NCBI GenBank assembly: GCA_027063585.1
Contig: JAMORM010000114.1
Location: 1-5,463 of the forward strand
Direction: 5' to 3'
Length of the DNA stretch: 5,463 nt
From: Sulfurimonas sp.
GTDB taxonomy: Bacteria > Campylobacterota > Campylobacteria > Campylobacterales > Sulfurimonadaceae
The notes beneath the pieces are model-generated. The model made no database searches. It was not told the origin of the DNA and saw only the letters and a program-made list of their open reading frames with translations. A program made the position numbers and the translations under genes. This document shows positions 1 through 5,463 of this stretch, in pieces (within the stretch, counting starts at the first letter, position 1; each line of letters starts with the position of its first letter).

Positions 1-486
1 AATAACCGCAATACGACTGTTTGAGTGAATATATGAGTTTAATGCTTCATCCGGTGCCGCTGTAAGCGTACCAAAACGGCGAACTTCGATTTTTTCCCCG
101 ATTTTGGTGACAGTTTCAGTAAATTTAGCACCAAAGTCACTAGCCATAAGTGCATCAACATCAGCAGGCTGATTATTATAAACTTCCTCAGCAGTATCTT
201 TTACAAGATTCTGGAAACCTTCATTTTGTGCAACGAAGTCAGTTTCAGAATTTACTTCAACAATAGAAGCTTTAGAATTGTCATCAGCCATCTTCAGTCC
301 AACAAGACCTTCAGCTGCAACTCTATCTGCTTTTTTAGCTGCTTTTGCAATTCCTCTTTCTTTTAAAAGCTCTTTTGCTTTTTCCATATCGCCGTCAGCT
401 TCAACTAAAACTTTTTTACAATCCATCATTGGTGCGTCTGTCGCTTGACGCAACTCTTTTACCATTGCTGCTGTAACTGCTGCCAT
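1..486 (-). CDS. tsf: Elongation factor Ts, 5' part only (cut by the window edge)
   Basis: EF-Ts is the cytoplasmic guanine nucleotide exchange factor that recycles EF-Tu-GDP to EF-Tu-GTP during translation elongation. The visible 162 residues begin [19 protein letters not shown], the typical N-terminal UBA-like domain (about residues 1-55, with [14 protein letters not shown] and [13 protein letters not shown]). They continue into the core domain with the family signature ETDFVAQNE (81-89) and [12 protein letters not shown] (127-138). The frame is open to position 1, so the C-terminal part is missing; Campylobacterota EF-Ts is usually around 350 residues. I chose the first ATG because AGAGGA (496-501), lying inside the end of rpsB, sits 9 nt upstream and because homologues start with this M-A-x-x-T-A-A-M pattern. 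The ATG at codon 8 is therefore internal. It starts 2 nt after the rpsB stop, so the two genes are almost certainly co-transcribed and possibly translationally coupled. Identification is very secure. Confidence 0.97.
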   Translation of the reverse strand, partial: MAAVTAAMVKELRQATDAPMMDCKKVLVEADGDMEKAKELLKERGIAKAAKKADRVAAEGLVGLKMADDNSKASIVEVNSETDFVAQNEGFQNLVKDTAEEVYNNQPADVDALMASDFGAKFTETVTKIGEKIEVRRFGTLTAAPDEALNSYIHSNSRIAVI

Positions 487-488
487 AA

Positions 489-1268
489 TTATGCTTCCTC
501 TGTAGTTTTTTCTTCTGTTGCCGCTACTTCAGTTGCCGGAGCTTCTTCCGTTGCTGCTTCTTCAGTTTGTTCTTCTTCTGCCGGTGCATCGCGAAGTGCT
601 TTTCCTTCATTGATAGCCGCTGTCATTTCACGACAAAAAAGCTGAATAGAACGAATAGCATCATCATTACCAGGAATTGGGTAAGTGATAAGATCCGGAT
701 CACAGTTAGTATCAAGTGGAGCTACAACTGGAATATTAAGACAACGAGCTTCTAAAACTGCGATGTGTTCTTTTACAGCGTCCACTACAAATAACATATC
801 AGGAAGTTTTTTCATATTACGGATACCACCGAAATATTGTTCAAGTTTATCTTTTTTTCTAGAAAGCATTAATGCTTCTTTTTTCGTTAAAAGATCAATT
901 TGTCCGTTTTCTTGCATTTCAGTAATAACATCAAGTTTACGAATAGACTTTTGAATAGTCGGGAAGTTAGTAAGCATACCACCTAACCATCTGTTGTCTA
1001 CATATGGCATATTACAAGCAATTGCCGCTTCACGTACTGAATTACGAGCTTGTTTTTTTGTACCGACAAAAAGAATAGTTTTGCCTTCTGCTGCCGCATC
1101 CATAACGATTGTATATGTATTACGGAAATAACGTAAAGTTTTTTGTAAATCTATAATATAGATATTTTTACGAACACCAAAGATGTATTTTTTCATTTTT
1201 GGGTTCCAACGACGTGTTTGGTGTCCGAAGTGTACACCACATTCTAAGAGGTCTTTCATAGTTACCAT
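489..1268 (-). CDS. rpsB: 30S ribosomal protein S2
   Basis: S2 is a late-assembling protein of the small ribosomal subunit, bound between head and body near protein S1. The 259-residue product shows the family landmarks in order: [15 protein letters not shown] (11-25), [12 protein letters not shown] (33-44), [10 protein letters not shown] (65-74), [13 protein letters not shown] (90-102), [17 protein letters not shown] (147-163) and [19 protein letters not shown] (186-204). The start [11 protein letters not shown] matches the usual S2 start in this phylum, and AAGGA (1276-1280) lies 7 nt before the ATG. From about residue 229 the protein ends in a 30-residue tail made almost only of Glu, Ala and Thr, past the conserved S2 fold. 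It is the first gene of the rpsB-tsf operon, driven by a promoter near 1424-1429 and preceded by a long leader with possible autoregulatory structure. Identification is secure. Confidence 0.98.
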   Translation of the reverse strand: MVTMKDLLECGVHFGHQTRRWNPKMKKYIFGVRKNIYIIDLQKTLRYFRNTYTIVMDAAAEGKTILFVGTKKQARNSVREAAIACNMPYVDNRWLGGMLTNFPTIQKSIRKLDVITEMQENGQIDLLTKKEALMLSRKKDKLEQYFGGIRNMKKLPDMLFVVDAVKEHIAVLEARCLNIPVVAPLDTNCDPDLITYPIPGNDDAIRSIQLFCREMTAAINEGKALRDAPAEEEQTEEAATEEAPATEVAATEEKTTEEA

Positions 1269-1417
1269 GGGGTAATCCTTAAAGGTTTTATTTCAAACCA
1301 GAAATTTGTCAGTTGGCTTTGGTAATGTCGAACAATTATCCGCTAAAAAACGGGTTGCACTGACTTTTGACACATACCTGTTAATATTTTCTCAACTTAC
1401 ATGTAAGAAAGAAAAAT
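1269..1417 (-). promoter_or_regulatory. Long 5' leader of rpsB with candidate regulatory RNA structure
   Basis: If transcription starts about 7 nt after the TATAAT at 1424-1429, the rpsB mRNA has a leader of about 150 nt. Visible self-complementarity includes a 6-bp closing helix, GUCAGU (1364-1359) with ACUGAC (1313-1308). Inside it GGAUAAU (1341-1335) pairs with AUUACC (1326-1321), leaving one bulged A. A separate 5-bp hairpin, GGUUU/AAACC with a 6-nt loop (1299-1284), sits just before the Shine-Dalgarno sequence. A second AUUACC (1276-1271) lies between the AAGGA and the start codon and could compete for the same GGAUAAU, which would cover the ribosome-binding site. In E. coli, rpsB is autogenously repressed by S2 through its leader. 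That this leader does the same is inference, and the fold has not been computed. Confidence 0.45.
1276..1280 (-). promoter_or_regulatory. Ribosome-binding site of rpsB
   Basis: AAGGA on the minus strand, 7 nt before the rpsB ATG. It overlaps by one base a copy of ATTACC (1271-1276) that is repeated at 1321-1326 in the leader, which makes it a candidate for structural control. Confidence 0.75.
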
Positions 1418-1423
1418 CTGCGA

Positions 1424-1429
1424 ATTATA
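1424..1429 (-). promoter_or_regulatory. -10 element of the rpsB-tsf promoter
   Basis: A perfect TATAAT on the minus strand, reading TTTGAG-TATAAT-TCG, with A/T-rich sequence upstream and no obvious -35 box. This is the usual form of housekeeping promoters in Campylobacterota. The predicted transcription start is near 1417. It is the best match on this strand between rpsB and the porin, but it was found by eye and start-site data are absent. Confidence 0.6.
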
Positions 1430-1493
1430 CTCAAATTTTATTTAAAGATAGCTTTTGTTTTAATTTACTAATAATATAGATAAGCTACTGAAA

Positions 1494-1499
1494 TATAAT
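1494..1499 (+). promoter_or_regulatory. -10 element of the porin gene promoter
   Basis: A perfect TATAAT on the plus strand in very A/T-rich DNA, predicting a transcript start near 1506 and a leader of roughly 84 nt before the ATG at 1590. It lies about 65 bp from the opposing rpsB -10, so the two promoters are divergent. Other near matches exist in the same A/T-rich stretch (for example around 1511-1520), so the exact position is uncertain. Confidence 0.4.
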
Positions 1500-1589
1500 A
1501 AATATTTATAGTAATATATAAGATATTTAAAACTATCTTTATATTTAATAATGTATAGTATCACAGAAATAACACAAAAAAGGGACAAA

Positions 1590-3155
1590 ATGAAGAAGCC
1601 TCTCCTCCTCTCATTAGCAACTATTGCTATACTGGGAACGACAAACCTAAGTGCAGAATCAATGTATGACCAATTTCAAGCTATGAAACTTGAGATGCAA
1701 AAAATGAAAAAAGAGCTTGAAGAACTCAAAGCCAAGCAACATACGGTAGTAGCCGACAAAGCAGATGATGATGATGAAGACGAAGCTTCATCCGATGACA
1801 AAAAAGTAGCTTCAGCCGATAACGAAGAAGATGATGATGATGAGGAAATGACGGTAGAGGAGCAGCTTGCTGATATTCAAGACAGTATTTCAAACCTGAA
1901 TAAAAACACGAATGGAAATCATCTTAAACTCGGTGTCGATTACAGATTTGCTGTTGATAATTTACATTATAAAATGGCAGACGGCAGCACACAAAAGAAC
2001 AATGCTTTTATGACAAACAGACTTTGGATAAATATGAACTGGGCAGCCACAAAACACTTGAGTTTTACGGGACAACTCGCTTATAACAAAGCTTTTGGCG
2101 CAAGAAGCGGTGCTAACACAAATAATGGATACGAAACATTTGACTGGATAGCAAATGAAAATGCTTATAATGATACACTCAGAGTACGTTCTGCATACTT
2201 TTTTTATAAAAACGATACTTTTATGGGCAGCGATGTGCCTTGGACATTCAGTATAGGACGCCGCCCATCAACAAACGGACATCTTGTAAATTTAAGAGAT
2301 GATGATCGTGCAGCTTCACCGATGGGACATACCATAAATGTTGAGTTTGACGGTTTAAGCTCAAAATTTGCACTGGAAAATGTAACCGGTGTAGACGGCA
2401 TGTATGTAAAACTTTGTGCCGGTCGCGGTATGAGTAATGCGGCACCGAGATTTAATTCGGCACCTTATGCAGATACAACTGATAATACTGCTATCGATTT
2501 ACTTGGTTTGATTTTTACACCTTGGAGCGACGGACAGTACACTGTTAATTCCCAATACTATTATGCAGGAAACTTAATTGATGTCGTCAATCCAAATGAC
2601 CAAAGTCAAGGTTTTCAAACAGTCGGAAATATGCATGCAATTACAGCGAACTTCATTGCAAACGGAATCGGTGACGGTATCAACGACTTTTTAGATGATA
2701 CAATATTTTTCATTAGTGCTGCTATGAGCATAACAGATCCCGACAACGGACAGAGTATGCTCGGCAGCGCAATTAATGAAAGCGTAAAAGGTTACTCGGA
2801 GTGGGTTGGAGTTCAATACCCTTCACTTATCAGCGAAGAGGGACGCTGGGGACTTGAATATAATCACGGTTCTAAATACTGGAGAAGTATGACTTACGGT
2901 GAAGACACGAACATAGGTTCAAAACTTGCAGCGCGCGGGGATGCATATGAGGCATATTTCACGGAACCGTTAATTGATGACATTTTATCATTGCAAATTC
3001 GTTATACTTATATAGACTATAAATATGCGGGAAGCAATGGATTCTTTGGAAGTACATCAGGCGCTTCAACTTTAATTTCAAATACGATGACAGGTGCTTC
3101 TAACTATGTAGATAGTGCACAAGACATCCGCTTCTATCTAAGATACAGATACTAG
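1590..3155 (+). CDS. Outer-membrane beta-barrel porin-like protein (DUF3373-type) with coiled coil and acidic linker
   Basis: This is a probable outer-membrane channel; its substrate cannot be read from the sequence. I start it at the ATG at 1590, giving 521 residues. AAGG (1580-1583) lies 6 nt upstream, and the protein then opens with a clean signal peptide, MKKPLLLSLATIAILGTTNLSA, with likely cleavage after residue 22 (L-S-A/E-S). The in-frame ATG at 1551 has no ribosome-binding site and would put 13 polar residues before the signal. Residues 26-50 form a heptad-like coiled coil. Residues 57-87 are an Asp/Glu-rich linker with two poly-Asp clusters, and 88-105 are a second short helix. From about 110 to the end, alternating amphipathic strands rich in Tyr, Phe, Trp and Asn (for example LKLGVDYRF, LRVRSAYFFYK, WTFSIGRRPS) finish in RFYLRYRY, the aromatic C-terminal strand recognised by the BAM complex. 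The overall look matches DUF3373 porin-like proteins of Campylobacterota, recalled rather than searched. The gene stands alone, with its own promoter, and converges with the c-di-GMP gene. Confidence 0.8.
   Translation: MKKPLLLSLATIAILGTTNLSAESMYDQFQAMKLEMQKMKKELEELKAKQHTVVADKADDDDEDEASSDDKKVASADNEEDDDDEEMTVEEQLADIQDSISNLNKNTNGNHLKLGVDYRFAVDNLHYKMADGSTQKNNAFMTNRLWINMNWAATKHLSFTGQLAYNKAFGARSGANTNNGYETFDWIANENAYNDTLRVRSAYFFYKNDTFMGSDVPWTFSIGRRPSTNGHLVNLRDDDRAASPMGHTINVEFDGLSSKFALENVTGVDGMYVKLCAGRGMSNAAPRFNSAPYADTTDNTAIDLLGLIFTPWSDGQYTVNSQYYYAGNLIDVVNPNDQSQGFQTVGNMHAITANFIANGIGDGINDFLDDTIFFISAAMSITDPDNGQSMLGSAINESVKGYSEWVGVQYPSLISEEGRWGLEYNHGSKYWRSMTYGEDTNIGSKLAARGDAYEAYFTEPLIDDILSLQIRYTYIDYKYAGSNGFFGSTSGASTLISNTMTGASNYVDSAQDIRFYLRYRY
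1764..1775 (+). repeat. (GAT)4 trinucleotide run in the porin linker
   Basis: Four tandem GAT codons encode the first Asp cluster of the acidic linker. The unit is three bases, so slippage would change linker length and keep the frame. Confidence 0.8.
1830..1841 (+). repeat. Second (GAT)4 trinucleotide run in the porin linker
   Basis: A second set of four tandem GAT codons, 54 bases after the first, encodes the second Asp cluster (after EE and before EE). The similar design of the two clusters suggests either duplication or selection for charge. Confidence 0.8.
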
Positions 3156-3168
3156 TCTTCTAGTATCT
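3147..3168. terminator. Hairpin spanning both convergent stop codons, candidate bidirectional terminator
   Basis: AGATACTAG (3147-3155) and CTAGTATCT (3160-3168) are exact reverse complements around the loop TCTT, giving a 9-bp stem. The stop codons of the porin (TAG, 3153-3155) and of the opposing c-di-GMP gene (TAG on minus, 3152-3154) both lie in it and share the CTAG. On the plus strand it is followed by a moderately T-rich stretch (CTCTTTGTCTGGTT), on the minus strand by no T-run. The stem is low in G+C, so it would be a weak intrinsic terminator; its placement between convergent genes is the main argument. Confidence 0.45.
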
Positions 3169-5089
3169 CTTTGTCTGGTTCGCCCAGATAAAAACCCTGC
3201 ACACGTTCAATATCAAGCGATTTGACTATTTCAAATACTGCTTGATTATGAACAAATTCTGCCACAATAACTAAATGTAATCTCTTAGCAAAATCCACAA
3301 TTGTTTCAACAACTATCAATGAATTTTCATCTGTCTCAAGATTTTTGATTAGACTGCCGTCAATTTTAATGTAATCAATATCAAGTTTGAGAATATGCTC
3401 AAAACTTGAATAACCTGAGCCGAAATCATCTATAGAGATTTTACATCCGAGTCGCTTCATACTCAATATAAATGATGAAACCTCTTCATAATTTTCAATT
3501 CCCTCTGTTTCGAGAATTTCAAAGACAATTTTATTACTTACATCATATTTTTTTACGCTCTTTTGAATGTATGCAACTATATCTACATCAAGTATATCGT
3601 TTATAGAAAGATTGACGGAAAACGTTGTATCTCTGTACTGAAAATATTGGCAACTTTTTTCAATCATTATTTGAGTTAATTGAGGGTAGAGTTTACTCTT
3701 TTGTGCAATTGTCAAAAATTTATACGGACTTATAACCGAACCGTCGGTATCGATGAGGCGGATTAAGCACTCATAACTTACAACTTTTTGTGTTTTTGCA
3801 TCAAATATAGGCTGGAAGTAAGGCATGATTCTATCTTCTTTGATGGCACTTTTTAGTTTTTTTACCCATTCCATATTTTCTTTATACTCTTCTTGTATAT
3901 TTAATTTTTCATCGTACAGTAAAAAGTATTTTTTTTGCTCTTTGGCAAGTTTGAGTGCAATATCTGCTTTTTCAAGCATTGCATCTTTCTCCATAGTACC
4001 ACCAAAAGTGACTCTTATATAAATTTCACTCTCTTCATACTCAAAAACCATCTTTTCAATCTCTTTTGTCAAACTGTTTACAATTTTCATAAAAGTTCTA
4101 ACTGACGGCTTTTGTTGAAAAAACAGAGCAAATTCATCCCCAGAGAGACGACAGAGATAAATATTTTTCTCATCTTTAAGAAAATTTTGCAACTTTTTTG
4201 CAAATTCTTTTAAAACATAATCCCCTGCATTTTGTCCGTAAAAATCATTTATCTCTTTAAAATCATCAATATTTAAAATCAGTAATGCACTCTCATTTTT
4301 TACTTCTTTGATTTTTTTAAAAAGTTTTCTTCTGTTTGGTAACCCTGTCAAAACATCTACAAACAACTGCTCACGCAACTCTTTGGTTTTCTTGCTTACT
4401 TCTGCTTCTAAATAGCTGTTTATATCTTTTTGTTTCCTTGCATAATCAAATACTTTTTCCTGCATCTCATGCAAAGCTGAGAGAATTAACGCAATTTCAT
4501 TATTTTGTTTCATAGGCTCTATTGCAAGTCTTTTCTCCGGAGAAAAACCTCTTAAAAGTCTTGCAACTCTTCTTAACGGTTTTAATAAATTTTCTATATA
4601 CACACTAAGCAATACAAAAATTATCAAAAGTATTACAAGTATTAGCACAAGTAAATTTGTATATTTATGCATGAGCTGTTCATAATTATGATTTGAATAA
4701 TTTAAGACAATCGTCCCTATTTTCTTTTTTGAATTTGGCTGGAAGATATCTTTTTTAATTGTAAAAAGACTTTCGTAATTATTTTTAGCATGAATTTCCG
4801 CAACTTCTTGTTGCTCTTTTAAAATTTTTATAGATAAAATATCTTCATTTTGCAGCAATTGTTCAAGTATATTCTGAATTTTATTTTCCATTCCCAAGTA
4901 AATGTCTATAGCTATCAATGGTTCTATGGTTTTTACTATGAGGGTTGCTTTTTGCAGTTCTACATTATAAAAAGCTTCTTTGTTTATTTTTTCAAATGCA
5001 AAAAAAATCCCCACAATTGTAAGAATGGAAACTATAAGAATAGAACTCATAATACGAAATGAAAGTGATTTAAATTTTATTAGTTTCAT
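3152..5089 (-). CDS. Membrane-bound c-di-GMP enzyme: CHASE8-like periplasmic sensor, HAMP, GGDEF, EAL
   Basis: This 645-residue inner-membrane protein likely makes and/or degrades cyclic di-GMP. TM1 is at about 12-32. A periplasmic domain follows at about 33-143, resembling the YfiN-type CHASE8 sensor by eye (IEPLIAIDIYLGMENKIQNI, then KKIGTIVLNYS). TM2 is at about 144-166, HAMP at about 167-218 and a linking helix to 240. The GGDEF domain (about 241-393) has DVLTGLPNRR (245-254), the metal-site Asp in NIDDFKEIND (273-282) and SGDEF (316-320) in place of GGDEF. The RxxD inhibitory site is absent, with EKNI at that position. The EAL domain (about 408-640) has ECL (440-442) for EAL and keeps every usual metal or catalytic residue: E440, N493, E524, D554/D555, K575, E611 and Q631. 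The loop-6-stabilising E527 is also present. AEGVE is changed to AEFVH. AGGAA, read from minus (5097-5101), lies 7 nt before the ATG. Phosphodiesterase activity is likely; cyclase activity is plausible but less sure. The gene overlaps the porin by 4 bp at their 3' ends. Confidence 0.92.
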   Translation of the reverse strand: MKLIKFKSLSFRIMSSILIVSILTIVGIFFAFEKINKEAFYNVELQKATLIVKTIEPLIAIDIYLGMENKIQNILEQLLQNEDILSIKILKEQQEVAEIHAKNNYESLFTIKKDIFQPNSKKKIGTIVLNYSNHNYEQLMHKYTNLLVLILVILLIIFVLLSVYIENLLKPLRRVARLLRGFSPEKRLAIEPMKQNNEIALILSALHEMQEKVFDYARKQKDINSYLEAEVSKKTKELREQLFVDVLTGLPNRRKLFKKIKEVKNESALLILNIDDFKEINDFYGQNAGDYVLKEFAKKLQNFLKDEKNIYLCRLSGDEFALFFQQKPSVRTFMKIVNSLTKEIEKMVFEYEESEIYIRVTFGGTMEKDAMLEKADIALKLAKEQKKYFLLYDEKLNIQEEYKENMEWVKKLKSAIKEDRIMPYFQPIFDAKTQKVVSYECLIRLIDTDGSVISPYKFLTIAQKSKLYPQLTQIMIEKSCQYFQYRDTTFSVNLSINDILDVDIVAYIQKSVKKYDVSNKIVFEILETEGIENYEEVSSFILSMKRLGCKISIDDFGSGYSSFEHILKLDIDYIKIDGSLIKNLETDENSLIVVETIVDFAKRLHLVIVAEFVHNQAVFEIVKSLDIERVQGFYLGEPDKEILED

Positions 5090-5096
5090 ATAATAG

Positions 5097-5101
5097 TTCC
5101 T
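5097..5101 (-). promoter_or_regulatory. Ribosome-binding site of the GGDEF-EAL gene
   Basis: AGGAA on the minus strand, 7 nt before the ATG at 5089. This supports that ATG as the true start. Confidence 0.65.
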
Positions 5102-5123
5102 GTTTACTTACCTGCTTTTCTTT

Positions 5124-5129
5124 ATTTTA
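5124..5129 (-). promoter_or_regulatory. Possible extended -10 promoter for the GGDEF-EAL gene
   Basis: The minus strand reads TATGG-TAAAAT, a near-consensus -10 preceded by TG in the extended -10 position. A start near 5117 would leave a leader of about 28 nt. It sits in the 55-nt gap after the upstream gene, where no terminator is visible, so read-through co-transcription is equally possible. Confidence 0.35.
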
Positions 5130-5144
5130 CCATAAAACATAAAA

Positions 5145-5463
5145 TTAAATACCGTTTTTATCTATAAATTTTACCATAGGAAGTAAGGAATCAATAAAAT
5201 CAATATTTTTTGCATGAAGATATTTATTGTTAAGATAAAGTATCGTAGATTTTTCTATCATTAAAGATAATACCAAACCATATTTTAAATTGTTTACATC
5301 ATAAGAAAAACTGACGATTCCTTTTAAAAAGGCAATATCTGCAGCTTTTTTAATATTGTCTGTTGATGATTTTAAGACATATAAAGCTGATGCTTCGGTA
5401 TTTGGCGAAAGATGAGAAAAATCCACTAAATTTATTTTATACGGGTACTTACCAAAATGACCT
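5145..5463 (-). CDS. C-terminal part of a small protein resembling the YfiR (DUF4154) family, cut by the window edge
   Basis: The frame is open to the right edge, so only the last 105 residues are seen and the true start lies outside. The GTG at 5426 is an unlikely start: it has no ribosome-binding site and coding-like sequence (GHFGKYPYKINL) continues upstream in frame. The visible part has alternating alpha/beta character: EASALYVLKSSTDNIKKAAD, then GIVSFSYD, GLVLSLMIEKSTILYLNNKYL and a final amphipathic helix, FIDSLLPMVKFIDKNGI. This order (a beta-strand with a Gly and a short loop, a strand ending in a conserved-looking Asn, a last helix with LL) recalls the C-terminus of YfiR. YfiR is a secreted repressor that binds the periplasmic domain of the diguanylate cyclase YfiN/DgcN. 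The next gene, 55 nt downstream on the same strand, encodes a receptor of the matching type, which supports the idea. The signal peptide, if present, is not in the window. The family assignment is tentative; the presence of a real gene is much surer. Confidence 0.6.
   Translation of the reverse strand, partial: GHFGKYPYKINLVDFSHLSPNTEASALYVLKSSTDNIKKAADIAFLKGIVSFSYDVNNLKYGLVLSLMIEKSTILYLNNKYLHAKNIDFIDSLLPMVKFIDKNGI

Noticed and set aside
445..954. Open frames on the plus strand opposite rpsB and the tsf start
   Set aside because: They are antisense to strongly conserved genes; their Ser/Ala/Cys-rich composition is the mirror of the Glu/Ala/Thr codons of the S2 tail, and they lack ribosome-binding sites.
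1343..1375. A 10-codon reading frame (MCQKSVQPVF) in the rpsB leader, minus strand, as a leader peptide
   Set aside because: The only SD-like bases sit too close to the ATG, the peptide shows no regulatory codon bias, and no attenuator T-run follows. It overlaps the candidate RNA structure by chance.
1551..1589. Upstream in-frame ATG that would add 13 residues to the porin
   Set aside because: No Shine-Dalgarno sequence precedes it, and the added residues (MYSITEITQKRDK) would spoil a classic signal peptide that starts at 1590 behind AAGG.
2204..2445. Two minus-strand open frames of 65 codons inside the porin gene
   Set aside because: No family-like features, no ribosome-binding site seen, and the plus strand encodes a continuous barrel protein.
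3929..3936. Run of eight T (A8 on the coding strand) in the GGDEF domain as a phase-variation tract
   Set aside because: Lys-Lys codons in an AT-rich gene produce such runs often. The frame is intact, and phase-variable genes in this phylum mainly use longer G/C tracts.
3825..5062. Plus-strand open frames inside the GGDEF-EAL gene (3825-4022 and 4850-5062)
   Set aside because: They are Phe/Ser/Tyr-rich mirror images of Lys-rich coding sequence and carry no recognisable domains.
5105..5453. TACTTACC occurring twice (5105-5112 and 5446-5453) around the YfiR-like gene
   Set aside because: It is an 8-base match, one copy lies in coding sequence, and it has no flanking similarity. It is not enough to claim a duplicated site or attachment site.
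5427..5463. GTG at 5426 as the start of a short 93-residue protein
   Set aside because: The frame stays open with plausible coding sequence to the window edge and there is no ribosome-binding site before the GTG, so the gene is read as cut off rather than short.

Overview
This AT-rich window most likely comes from a free-living Campylobacterota (Epsilonproteobacteria) chromosome, in the Sulfurimonas/Sulfurovum neighbourhood. The clues are the Campylobacter-like wording of ribosomal protein S2 and EF-Ts, -10-type promoters without a clear -35, and an outer-membrane protein resembling the DUF3373 family, which is common in that group. Genus-level placement is inference, because no database search was possible.

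Layout: (1) 1-1268, minus strand: the 5' part of tsf (EF-Ts, running off the left edge) and complete rpsB (30S protein S2), 2 nt apart in the classical rpsB-tsf operon. (2) 1269-1589: a 321-nt divergent intergenic region. It holds a TATAAT promoter for rpsB, a roughly 150-nt rpsB leader with several self-complementary segments, and a TATAAT promoter for the gene on the other side. (3) 1590-3155, plus strand: a secreted beta-barrel porin with an N-terminal coiled coil and a very acidic linker. (4) 3152-5089, minus strand: a membrane-bound cyclic-di-GMP enzyme with a periplasmic sensor domain, HAMP, GGDEF and EAL. Its stop codon overlaps that of the porin inside a perfect 9-bp hairpin. (5) 5145-5463, minus strand: the C-terminal 105 residues of a small protein that runs off the right edge and resembles the YfiR (DUF4154) periplasmic family.

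The left half is core translation machinery. The right half looks like an envelope and signalling module. A YfiR-like periplasmic protein directly upstream of a receptor with a CHASE8-like sensor and HAMP recalls the YfiR-YfiN (DgcN) pair of gammaproteobacteria, in which YfiR represses the diguanylate cyclase. Here the receptor also carries an EAL domain with all its key residues. This pairing, the rpsB leader with two competing copies of an RBS-proximal hexamer, and the hairpin shared by two convergent stop codons are the observations most worth checking. No RNA genes, mobile elements or CRISPR arrays were seen.
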